A DNA stretch of 64,000 nt, from positions 32,857,097 through 32,921,096 of the forward strand of contig NC_077242.1 of assembly GCF_947179165.1 (NCBI RefSeq). The letters are read 5' to 3'. The notes below the pieces were generated by a model that had not been told where the DNA came from, did not search any database, and saw only the letters and a list, made by a program, of their open reading frames with translations. Shown here piece by piece: positions 1 to 11,577 of this stretch (positions within the stretch are counted from its first letter, which is position 1; every line of letters starts with the position of its first letter). The position numbers and the translations under genes are program-made. This DNA comes from Solanum dulcamara (lineage: Eukaryota; Streptophyta; Magnoliopsida; Solanales; Solanaceae).

Positions 1-835
1 GTTTCAAAGGGGTATTGGTACTAAGGTGAACCTAAGTACCGCATTCCATCCTCAAACCAATGGGCAAGCCGAACGGACAATTCAAACACTAGAGAATATG
101 TTAAGGGCTTTTGTGTTGGAGTTCAAGGGAAGTTGGGATGAATATCTACCACTTATTGAGTTTGCCTTTAATAATAGCTACCACTCAATCATTGAGATGG
201 TGCCGTTTGAGGCTTTGTATGGGAGATGATGTAAGTCTCCATTTGGTTGGTTCAAAGTTGGTGAGATGACCTTGTTGAGTCCTAAATTTAGTGCTTTATG
301 CTTTGGAGAAGGTGAGAGTCATTTGAGAAAGGTTGAAGACGGCTCAAAGTCGTCAAAAGGCCTATTTTGATAATAGGAGAAGGGATTTTTAGTTTAATGT
401 GGATGATTGGGTATACTTGAAGGTTTCACCCTTGAAGGGTGTAGTTCAATTAGGTAAGAAGGAGAAATTGAGCCCTAGGTACAGGGCCTTATAGAATCTT
501 GAGACGTGTTGGCAAGTTTGCTTATGAGTTGGAGTTGCCTTCGAAAATGGCCATGGTCCATGCGGTGTTCAATGTGTCTATGTTTAGAAAATATATGGTT
601 GATCCTAGTTCCATTGTTCTTTTGAAAATATTGAATGTTTAAGAGAACTTAACCTATGAAGAGGTTCCGGTTGAAATTTTGAATAGGCAAGTCAAGAGAT
701 TGAGGAACAAAGAAGTTGCATCCATCAAAATCCTTTGGAGAAATCAATAAGCTGAAAGAGCTACAAGGGAAGCAGAATCTGATATGATGAAGCGATACCC
801 TTTAATTCAATTCAAGCCTAAGGTACTAAGTTATT
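1..835 (+). pseudogene. Ty3/gypsy integrase C-terminal part and chromodomain, decayed
   Basis: This is the 3' end of a chromovirus pol gene, entering from the left edge. Residues read LSTAFHPQTNGQAERTI, the integrase core segment holding the catalytic Glu, then LPLIEFAFNNSYHS and FEALYGR. A stop follows at about 227-229. Downstream the reading frame shifts repeatedly, but YLKVSPLKG (about 415-440) and the chromodomain stretch EEVPVEILNRQVKRLRNKE (about 659-715) are still readable, ending near 835. The order matches the complete element at 41790-42644. It is a dead remnant; the upstream part of the element lies outside the window. Confidence 0.85.
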
Positions 836-1579
836 CATGCTCAAATATTTAAGACTACTACGTTCCATATTTTCCTAAGTTTTCATGTGTATGCATGCTC
901 ATGAAGTTGATTTTAAAGTCATGTTTTACAAAGTTTAACGATCTAATGTTTTATGCATTTCAAGTGTCATTGTATTCATGTTAGGTTGCTAGTCCTCGTG
1001 CCGTGTTCTTTTTTATGCTTATGATTCTCATTCGAGGATGAATGTTCCCAAGGAGGAGAAATCTCAGAAAAATGCAGAAACTGGCACCAGGTGATGACCA
1101 CGGAAGGCCATCACGGGCGGTGGTACGCACCATGAATCCTGGTGAGCAACCATGGTAGAGATTCAAAGACTCAGACCATTAGAGAAGGGACCATGATGAG
1201 GGACCACAGACCGTGGTGAACATCAAAGAATTTAGTGCCCTCCGTGGTGACCCCCCTTAATGCCCAGGAAACTTTCCAAGGCGAAGACCACGGACGACCA
1301 CCACGGGCTGTGGAGCTCTTCACGGACCATAGTGTGTTTCCGTAGTGGTCACTCTGCAGGCCTCCTACAAGACCTGCACCATGACCATGTTTCATGGGCC
1401 ATGATGCCCTCCACGGACCGTGAATGTATCAGTGGAGGAAGTTCAAAGACTTTCCTTGCAACCCTAATATTATTCTAGCGTAGATTAAATTCAAAAATTG
1501 AGTTCAAAAGGAACTCAGGACGCTAGTGCTCTCCAAACTGTTTGGTGAATTGCCGAAGGGTGCTGGGAGACATTCCAAG
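836..1579 (+). repeat. 3' untranslated region, polypurine tract and 3' LTR remnant
   Basis: After the chromodomain comes a spacer with CATTCGAGGATGAATG (about 1030-1045), the same landmark that precedes the polypurine tract of the complete element. The tract AAGGAGGAGAAA lies at about 1050-1061. The expected TGTAACACC LTR start is missing, so the LTR 5' edge is deleted or diverged. From 1098 to 1430 there are repeated ACCACGG/CCGTGGT half-sites forming near-palindromes, for example 1203-1217. The LTR is cut at 1579 by the minus-strand element. The short ORFs here come from the repeats and have no family resemblance. Confidence 0.6.
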
Positions 1580-4375
1580 TATCACAACCTGAATCCGGGC
1601 CATGATGGCTCCTACTATAACCACCGAGTAGGCAAACCAAACCCAACTCAAGCGGAAGTCAAAACTAATTTTAAATAAACGATTAATAACATAAGAAGGC
1701 GGAAGCAAGAAGAATATAACAAAGGAAAAGTTGGGCCAAGGTATATATATGTAAATACGATACAAAATATACAAAAGGACCGAAAGTGACTAAAAATGAT
1801 GAATTAACACTAGACCAAAGCCCAAACCTGGTGTTACCTATACAGGAGCTACTAATTACAAAAGCTGACAACATATATATACAATACAGAAATGACTATC
1901 CCACAATATAAAATAGTAGCCAGTACAAAAGAAGGAAAGTAGCAAGTCTCTAAACGCCGGAAGGTCACCATAGTCCGAATCTGGCACAACTACAGATGAT
2001 CAGGAGTGCACTGGAGGTGGCTCGAGATTGGAGCTGTATCAAAAATATGTAAAAGAATAGTATGAGTTCCAAAATATAGGGTACTCAGTAGGCATCATAG
2101 GCCGACCAATATCAGAGAGAACAAATATATAATAAGCAACACGATAATACTAATAACAACAAGAGGGAAACATAAACTACGGCTATAGGGAAAGAAGGTG
2201 CGGGAAGATTATACAATATTCAAGTAAATCCAACTAATCAGGTACCCACACTAATAATCTCCACTCATAAATATCGGAAGAAAGCATACATGTAGACTAG
2301 TAGATATGGATTAATATTCCTCAAATGTATCATGGAGCGCTCAGAAAAATCCTCGAGCTCATAAATATCAAAGTAATAACTCATAATATGTATCAATGGG
2401 GCATCAATGGTGCAAATAAAAGTGTACCCCAAAGTCAATAAAAGGGCTGACTAGAATTATACCTCAAGCTCATCAACCATGAAATGCCATAACTAAGATT
2501 TCACCAGTATTTTCTTAAATTACTCATACTTGCTCACCATCCAAAAATATTAATCTAATCATTTATTCTTTCTTTAAAAAATGTTTTTAACACTGGCTAG
2601 GTAAATCAAGACAAGCATTCCAAGACATAAGACACCAACCAAAAATCATATACTACTAAAGTAGAGTAAAAATACTATTTAAGGCACCAAATTACTAACT
2701 TGAGACTCTAGTGTAACGAAAGCAAGGCCTCGGGCCCAATATTTCAATACCAAAAGCATTCCAAGATTTAAGCATAAGCCAAAATCATAACAAGTGGGCA
2801 ACTGAAACCAAATATGTCAATCAAGCAGTATCTTAAGTTCAAACCACCTAGAAGAAAGTTCTAAGGACTCTAAGCGATGCAAACAAGTCAAGATAGCACC
2901 TAGAATAAGGCTCCAATGACTAAAACCCAAGCTAGTTACTAACGATGAACATCAACTCCAAATTTCTCAATAGGATTTCAACACCTAAATCACCAAAATA
3001 ATCATACATTACTACTGAAAATATATCTTGCCTAACCAAGATAAGTCTTACAAGAGAAAACCATAACCTACCTCAAGGCCAAAACTGCACACGAATCACT
3101 AAAACATAGCTTTTCCCTTCTAGGCTGCCTCTGAACGATTCCTTTTTATCAAATAATCAAATAACACATCAAAACAAAGCCAACAATACCCATATTACTA
3201 TAATTATAAACAAAACCAAAATTGAGTCAAAATTTGACATTGGGATCCATGCACAAAATTGAAAAACCAAATCTGTCACAAGATCCCAAATAGCTCAAGG
3301 AACCGGTGCTCTAAAAATGGGCACATTTCGAGCACCGAAAGAGCTCAAAATAACACCACCAATTTCAAGCCCTAGAATAATAAAAAATGCAAGGAAATAA
3401 CTAATTTACGCGAAACTTACAAGATTTTGATGAAAAAGGGTCTCGAACGTTACCACAAGAATCTCTAATGCACTGGAACAAGAATAATAAAAAATGATCA
3501 AGATTTTCTCCCAAAATTTGAATTTTGATATGTTGGAAATAAGAGAAAAAGGTCTAGAAATGGGTCTTAAAAGACCACACTGCCAGGCCCCATTTTGCCT
3601 TGGCGAATACAAAGATAAGTTCCGCGAACACAGAGGTCCACTAGGTTACTCTCAACGAATGTAGAAGCTTGTCCACGAATGAGAAGAAGGGATAGCTAAC
3701 CCTCTGCAAATGCAGAGAATAAAAGCCACTCCTCTGTGAACGCGGAGTACAAGTTAAAAGTGCACCAATAGTTGGGCAACAACATTTCACCAAGGGGAAA
3801 AACTCCTTCGATAGGGGTTCGAAACTCATTCAGAACCTCGTTGATGCAAACGAACTATGCTATCTAGCAAGAAATGGCATTTTAGACTCAACAAAATCAA
3901 AGGATTTTCCAACGGAGGTTGTTTTGATAAAAAAATGACCAAAATCAATGATTTTCAAAGGAAAACACATAAATCACGCAAACAGCCTAAAACTCATTCT
4001 GAGCACTTAAGGAACTGAACCATAGAGTGCTAGACATAACTTGGGTTTCAGAGCTAACTACATTGAGGTAATTTTCATTTGAATGCATTTACTCAAAATG
4101 GTGACTGAAATCAAACTTGGCCAACACTTTAAAGTTAAAACGACAAAACGACAAATCTCACAAACTCAAAACAAAGACTCTAAAACCCAAACCAAACATT
4201 CTTCTATACCAAAATGGACCTTCCGGAGCTGATGGAATGGTCAAAATTCTCATACGATGCCCGAATCTCTGGATGTTAATGAAAGTCTACTCTTTCAAGC
4301 CTTAAGCTTCAAAAATGGCCAAACTACCTCAAAACTCAATTAAATACCTTGGGGAACGTGCCACCCATCCCACAT
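1580..4375 (-). repeat. 3' LTR of decayed minus-strand gypsy element
   Basis: Positions 1580-2760 align by eye with 9093-10270, the same element's 5' LTR (shared stretches include ATTAATAACATAAGAAGGC). The left edge TATCACAACC corresponds to TGTCACGACC at 9093, so the terminal TG has mutated. The right edge, which is the U3 start on the minus strand, is approximate because the integrase C-terminus runs into it after a deletion. Between 3595 and 3750 are three or four copies of a CTCTGC...GCAGAG near-palindrome (clear at 3702-3717 and 3732-3747). No gene is seen; ORFs at 3406-3829 and 4117-4572 are chance or antisense reads. Confidence 0.75.
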
Positions 4376-6800
4376 CACATAAGAGCTATAAAGAAGCTAT
4401 AGGAATGGGTACAATGGTTAAAACATGCAAAGGTACGGAATTGACCTTGTTGGTCATTTCCAACCATAAACTCCAAGGGCCGAACCCTCGGATAAACATA
4501 ATTCTTCTGCCTACTCTGGGCTGTACGGAGCCTGTCTTGGATCATACGAACTCTAACCATCGAGTTACCTAATAAATTGGTTCCCCAAGGCCTAACCTCA
4601 AAAACATCAAACTAGCCTATTGGGGAACGACATCTCCTACCATATAATGCCTCATAGAGAGCCATATCAATGTTTAAATGGTAGTTATTATTATATGAAA
4701 ACTCTGCCAAGGACAAAGACTGATCCCATTGACCCCAAAATTAATAGGATAGGACCATCAACCTAAATAGTACTCTCTGACTGATCATCGGTCTAGAGGC
4801 GGAAAGTTGTGCTGACCTCGACTCGGGTGTCCAACTCTCTTTGTATAGACCTCTAGAAATGCAAAGTGAATTAAGTACCATGATCTGAAAAAATAGATAC
4901 TAGTACTCCATGCAATCAGGCCACCTCTTGTATGTAAATCTGAGCCAACCTCTGTGAATGTAGGTAGTCTGGACATGTAAAAAGTGAGCCGACTTGGTCA
5001 ATTGATCTATGATGATCTAAAAAGAATAAAAACCTTGGGAGGTATGTGGTAAACCCTCTACCAAGTGCATAGCTATCCACTCCTACTTCTACTCTAGAAT
5101 GGGTAGGGGCTGGGTCAACCCACCTGGCCTATGATTCTCAAACTTAACCTGCTCACAATTTAAGCACCTAGCCAATAAATTTGCAATATCCCACTTCATT
5201 CCACACCACTAGTAATGCTGCCATAGGTCATAATACATATTTGCCACACCGGGATAAATGGAATATTTGGAGCAATCGACTCTCTCAAGGATGAGCCGGA
5301 CTAAACCTCCAACTCTAGGAACACAAACATGACCCTCTATCCTCAAAATTCCCTCTAGATCTAAGGTTGCCTTCCTAGTCTCCCCACTAAGTACCATATC
5401 ATGAATCACCCTCAGCTATCGATCCTCAAACTACTATGCCCCAATCCGCTTCATCAAGGAAGACCCCTAGTCTTTACACAACCAAGTACCCTGCCTGGCT
5501 AAGAAATATATACACGAAATATTAGGTTAGCTAAGGACTGAATGTCCAAAGCTAAGGGCCACTCCTCAACTGATAAGAATATTAAACTCCCCATACTCAC
5601 CACCTTCCAGCTCAAAGCATATGCTACTACATTTGCCTTGCTCGAGTGATAGATAATAGTGACATTATAGTCCTTCAACAACTCAAACCTCCTGCACTGC
5701 TTCAAATTAAGGTCTTTCCAGCTGAATATGTACTAGAGACTATGGAGGTCAGTATAGATCTCACTAAGGGCTCCATACAAGTAATGCCTCCAAATCTTCA
5801 ATGCAAAAACTATCACTGTTAACTCTAAATCATGTGTGGAGTAGTTCTACTAATGCACCTTCAGCTGCCTAGAAGTATATGCAATAAATCTACCCTGCTG
5901 CATCAGAATGCAACCCAAGCCAACACCTAATAATTCATAATACACTGTATATCCCTAGCCCTAAATAGGAAGAGTAAGAATCAGAGCTGAAGTCAACAAG
6001 GCCTTGAGCTTAGAAAACCCGCCTCACACTCATCAGACCAATGTAAATGAGCATTCTTCTAAGTCATTCTAGTTAGGGGCACTGCAATAGAAGAGAACCC
6101 CTCCACAAACCACTTATAATATCTTGCCAACTCGATAAAATTGTGAACCTTGGTAATAGAAGTTAGCCAAGCCCATTCACGAACTGCCACTATCTTTGTC
6201 GGTTCTACCATAATCCCATCCTTAGATACCACATTCCCTAGGAATGCCACAAACTCAAGTCAAAATTCAAACTTAGTGAATTTGACATACAACTGTTGAT
6301 TTCGCAAGGTCTGAAGTACTATACTAAGATGCTGCTCATGCTGCTTTCTGCTCTAAGAGTAGACTAGAATGTCATTAATGAACACAATAATGAAGGAGTC
6401 TAAGTATGGTATGAACACATGATTTATCAAATCCATGAATGTTGCGGGAGCATTAGTCAACCCAAAAGACATGACTAAGAACTCATAGTGGCCGTATAGA
6501 GTCCTAAAAGCAGTCTTAGGGATATCTGACACCTAATCCTCAACTGGTGATACCCTGTCCTTAAGTCTATCTTAGAGAACACTGATTCACCCTAGAGTTG
6601 GTCAAATAAGTCATCAATCCATGATATCGGGTACCTATCCTTTATTATTACCTTATTCAGCTGCTTGTAATCAAAACACATACTTAAGGTGCCATCCTTC
6701 TTCTTCACGAACAAAACTAAATCACCCCAGGGAGACACACTGGGCTTGATAAACCCCTTACTCAAGAGATCCTAAAGCTTCACCTTAAGTTCCTTGAACT
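4376..6800 (-). pseudogene. gypsy pol remnant: RT, RNase H, integrase (decayed)
   Basis: Read on the minus strand the pol domains appear in normal order with many stops and frameshifts. The reverse transcriptase is at about 6060-6800; its thumb end reads MAFLGNVVSKDGI then [19 protein letters not shown]. RNase H lies at about 5500-6050, with RFELLKDYNVTIIYHSSKAN ending in a mutated VVAYALS (normally VVADALS). The integrase zinc region at about 5209-5300 has YSIYPGVANMYYDLW. The integrase core runs to about 4600 with [11 protein letters not shown] and YEALYGRRCRSPI, followed by MVRVRMIQDRLRTAQSRQ at about 4500-4560. The integrase C-terminal barrel and chromodomain are missing where the 3' LTR begins. 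It is not functional. Confidence 0.85.
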
Positions 6801-8889
6801 CAACTGGAGCCATCCGGTAAGGTAGAAAGAGACTGGCTGTGTACTCGGCTCAACATCAATGCTGAAATCAATGTCACGCTCAGGAGGAAGACCATGTAGA
6901 TTAGTGGGAAATACATCAGGGAGCTCTCATACCACCAGAACAGAATCGATAGGAGGAGTTTCAGCGCTAGTGTCATGTATATAAGCAAGATAGGCTAGAC
7001 ATTCCTTTCCCACTAACTACTAAGGCATGAGAAAGAATATCACACCACACGACACATGACTAACTGTACCTATACCTGCCCACATGATCAAAGGAATGTT
7101 GGGCATACACAAGGTAATGGTCTTGGAGAAGCAATACAAAACTGAATAAAGAGTAGACAACCAATCCATGCCTAGAATCACGTCGAAATCTACCATATCA
7201 AGCACAATCAAGTCTTCTATAGTATCATTCACAAAGATGGTCACCACACAAGATCAATATACCCGATGCACTACTAAAAATTCACCTACGGGGGTAGCTA
7301 CACACAAAAACATAGTAAGGTTGGTGAGAGACGGAGATTGTATATGTGTTGATGGTATTCGATGCTTCTGTCTCCTTCCTACCCAGAAAAACACATACAA
7401 CTGCATCTACCTCTACCACCTGTCTGTCCTGCCTGGAAACCACCCTTAGTACGCTGAAAATCACCTCTGCTACCCTGCACACTCTCTCTATGCAGTTGAA
7501 CTAGGCTCCCGGAGGCCTGAACCTACTATCCCTTAGGACCTTGCTAACACTGGTGTGTGCGATGGCTAATAGTAGGACACTTCTCGGAAAGTGGCCTATC
7601 ACACCATACTCATTGTATGACCCTTTGAATGAACCTCCTTGTGATGTCCCAACTGAACCTGAATGGCCACCATAGCCTAAATACCCAGAGGTCTAACCCT
7701 GAGAAGATTGAGCCAAAGTCTAGCTGCTCTGATCATTAGCTCATGCTGACCCACCATTAGTGAGTTGTAAGGCTACTTGAACCGGTTTGCTAGGTAGATA
7801 TTATTTTTAATAACCACTGCTAAAAAAACCTCTATTATATGACTATCATTCAGTGAAACTACTCTTGCAGAAAGGTATCTTGTCGCTACCTCCGTAGGCC
7901 GCACAACATATAGCCTTAATAGTACGAGCATGGTCTACTATCTGCAAGAATGAATAGCTTGAAGCAACCATATACTCCATAGCCTACCTCAAAGGAACAG
8001 ACAACCCTCTGACAAACTGGTGCATCCATTCCTTCTCTATCAGCTAATCATGGTGGCATGCCTGGATAACTCACAAAACTGAGACTCATACTCTGAAACT
8101 TCTATCGGTCCCTTTAGTAATATGGTGAACTCATCCCTCAGCCACTCCCTTAAACTATGAGGTACATACTTCTCCAATAAGGCCTTAGAGAACTGAATCC
8201 ATAGCATCGGCAGCGATCTCGAAGGTGTCTTTAGCTAAGATAAGATCTCCAGCACTATTTTGCTAGTCCATCCAACTGGAAAGTAGTGTAATCAACCCGT
8301 GGGTCACCACCAATTAGAGGTTATGCAAACCTCTCCTGGCAAATAACCAAAATATCATGGGTATCCTCTCTTGTGGCACCTGAGAACCTAGGAGCGGCCA
8401 ATTTGATAAATTTTCCCAGCATCTTCTACTTTTTTGCATTCATAATCGGCCTAGCTACCATGTGGTGTACAACTGTAGGAATAGGATGAATTACTAGATG
8501 AGGAGCTGTATTAATAGGTTGTAGATCTAGGACCAGATCATACTGTTCCCTTCTATGTCTTAAAGTCTGAGCCTTTTCTTAGACATGAGGTTTGAGAGAA
8601 GTGCAAGGCAGTGTCCCTGCTCGGGACTTACCCTTCATAAAGCTGAGGATCTAGGCTAGAGTATCTTGTAATATTGTGTGGTCATAAATTCATATGGAGG
8701 CTAGGAGGGGTCCTCCTCCACTAGCCGATGCTCGAACTGCTGAACCTCTATATCTAGCTCCGACACTGGTACTGTGGCTTAAGCTCTACCTTAGCCCTTT
8801 TGTCGAACTCGATCCCTACCCTGAGTTGGGGCTCTATCTTTAGGCGTATGGGGTCCTCATCTGCCCCGAGTGGATCTCATCCTCTCCAT
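6801..8889 (-). pseudogene. gypsy gag and protease remnant
   Basis: On the minus strand a start codon at 8889 begins MERMRSTRGR, a typical basic chromovirus Gag start, quickly broken by stops. The capsid region lies between about 8500 and 7900. A degenerate zinc knuckle follows at about 7555-7620, with GHF recognisable but its cysteines mutated. The protease end at about 7020-7247 is clearer: [18 protein letters not shown] is nearly the same as the complete element's [17 protein letters not shown]. No intact reading frame longer than about 75 codons remains. Gag would form the particle and protease would cut the polyprotein, but nothing here can be expressed intact. Confidence 0.75.
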
Positions 8890-9077
8890 TTGAGAAAGAG
8901 TAAAACAAATAAGATTTAGAGGTGTTTATCATCACTAGCACACAATCAGAAACAGAATAGTGACTTATTACCTAACAATGTCCTATAGCCTCCTAAGATT
9001 AGATACAGACGTCATCATACCAATCCACGGGATACTACTGAACATTTTCTCTTGTAATTATGAGATTGGTGAACCTA

Positions 9078-9091
9078 AGCTCTAATACACA
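9078..9091 (-). other. degenerate primer-binding site (tRNA-iMet type)
   Basis: On the minus strand, just inside the 5' LTR end at 9093, the sequence GTGTATTAGAGCTT resembles the initiator-Met primer-binding consensus TGGTATCAGAGC. This fixes the minus orientation of the element. Confidence 0.6.
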
Positions 9092-9092
9092 G

Positions 9093-10272
9093 TGTCACGA
9101 CCTAAATTCGAGTCATAATGGCGCCTACTATAAACCTCAAGTAGGTGAGCAAAACCCAACTCAAGCAGAATTCAAAGCTCATTTTAAATAAATGATTAAT
9201 AACATAAGAAGGCTAAAGCAAGAAGAATATAACATAAGAAAAGTTGGGCAAAGGTATAGATATGTAAATACTATAGAAATTTACAAAAGGCTCGAAAGTG
9301 ACAAAAAATAATGAACTGATGCTAGAATAAACCCCAGACCTGGTATCACCTATACAGGAGCTACTAACTACAAAAGCTGACAACATATTTATATAATACT
9401 GAGCTGACTATCCCAAAATATAAACTACTAGCCTGTACAAAATGAGGAAAGTAGCATGTCTCTGAATGGCGGGAGATCACCACAATCCAAATCTGCCACA
9501 ACTATAGATGATCAGAAATGCGCTGGGGTGGCTCGAACTAGGAGCTGCATCAAAAAAATATAGAAGTATAGTATGAGTATAAAAACACGAGGTACTTAGT
9601 AGGTATTAAAGGTCGACCAAGCTCAGAAAGAACAAATATATAATAAGCAGTACGATAATACTAATAACAACAGAAGGGAAATATAAAATATAGTTACGGG
9701 GAAAGAGGGTGCGGAAAGATCATACAATACTAAAGTAAATCCAACCAATTAGGTAATCACACTAATAATCTCAATTCACAAATATCGGAAGAATGCTTAA
9801 ATGTAGACTAGTAGATATGGATCAGTATTCAAGTATCATGGAGCGCCCGAAACAATTCTCGAGCTCATTAATATCGAAGTAATAACCTAAAACATGCATC
9901 AACAGGGCGCTCGAAATTCACACCTAGAGCTTATCAATGGTGAATATAAAAGTGCAGGCCAAAGTCAATAAAAGGGCCACCCAAAATCATACCTTGAGCT
10001 CATAAACTATGATATGCCATAACTAAGATATCACCGTTATTGCCTTAAATTCCTCAACTTTCTCACTAACCAAAAATATTAATATCATCATTTATTCTTT
10101 CTTTGAAAAGGTTTTTAACACCGGTGAGGTAAATCAAGATAAGTAGCATGTCAAAAATCATATACTACTCAAGTCGAGTAAAAATCCCATCAAAGGCACC
10201 AATTCACTAACCTGAGACTCCGGTGTACCATAAGCATGGCCTCGAACCCAACACTTCAATACCAAAAGCAAT
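9093..10272 (-). repeat. 5' LTR (3' portion) of minus-strand gypsy element
   Basis: It begins on the plus strand with TGTCACGACC, the inverted TGACA-type LTR end, and aligns with 1580-2760. It breaks off at 10272, where a TGTAACATCCC LTR begins. The remaining U3 part is not found elsewhere in the window, so the insertion was probably followed by a deletion. No gene is seen. Confidence 0.8.
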
Positions 10273-10945
10273 TGTAACATCCCTTAAAAATGCTCACAAG
10301 TGCCTTAAGAATGCCTTAGGATTAGGCCGCCTATGTAACACATTATCCTTAATATTTTTGGAAAATCTGAGTTCAGAATATCGATTAGGGGATCAAAACC
10401 TGCAGAAAAATAGTTTCGGTGGATTTTTAGGACCCGTATATCAAAAGAAAGTTTTTTGAAGAAATTGCGCAAAACAGTAAGGTGCGCAAAACGTTTGCAT
10501 CACAGACTTGCTCGCCTCCGTGTTGCGGACCTGGAAGTGTATATTTGGCCAAATTTAAATTTTAGTAAGGACGTTATAGACTTTTTGCAAATTGTTAGCT
10601 AATGAATCTAGACGTTTTTAGGACTTAATTCAACTCTATAAATTAATCTAAACTTCTAATTCTATTCATTCTTCTACAATTCACCTACTCAAATATTTCT
10701 CTCTCTATAAAAGACTATCAAGGGCTCAATTGAAGACTTCAAGTAAATTCACTCAAGCTCTCCATCAAAACTGTCAAGTTCTTCCAAATTAATTGGTGTT
10801 CTCACTTAAGGTATGTGGCTATTGATTAATGGATCCTTTCATCCATGAAGCCTAATCAATTTCTCAAGATTTTTTATCAAATTAAAGTATGATATTTTAT
10901 AGGTTTTATGATCTCTATTCCAATTTCATAAATTTTGATTCAAAG

Positions 10946-11514
10946 TGTTACACCCCTTACTTTGGTACCTTGGGACGCTTCTTAAGCTTCTTAAGTTTTT
11001 GGGAAGGCTCTTAAGTTTCTTAGAAGTCTTCATGTGAGTCGGATAATCTATAACGCTATCAAATAATCCTAAGGAAAGGAGAAGGAGAAACTCTATAAGA
11101 GAAAAGATTGGAAATAGGGTTATAAAAATTCGGAAGAAGTTGGAGGTTTAGTAGTGAGTCATAGGACTCGAATTACTTGTGAAATCTATAAATTGGGACA
11201 TTTTACATACTAAGCTACTTGAGTACACGTCGAGCTTAAGTAGCAAGAAATACATAAGATCTTGAAGTAAGACGAGATTACGAGCTCACGAAAGAGAAAT
11301 AAAGAAGCGACGCGCCTACTCGAAGCAAGTAGGTGATGCACCTACTTGGAAAAGTAGGTGATGCACCTACTTAGGTTCAAGTAGGTGATGCAACAGCTTG
11401 GGTGGAACCCATATTACCACATGGCAGCCAATGATTGAAGGCATGATTGAGGTGGCACCCTAGGGGCTACCACGTGTCACCCCTAGGGGGCTACCACATG
11501 AAAACTCCTAAGGA

Positions 11515-11577
<63 letters not shown>

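Noticed and set aside
1098..1430. Host gene or palindromic operator-like control sites
   Set aside because: ACCACGG/CCGTGGT repeats sit just after a polypurine tract inside an LTR remnant, so they are treated as LTR repeats.
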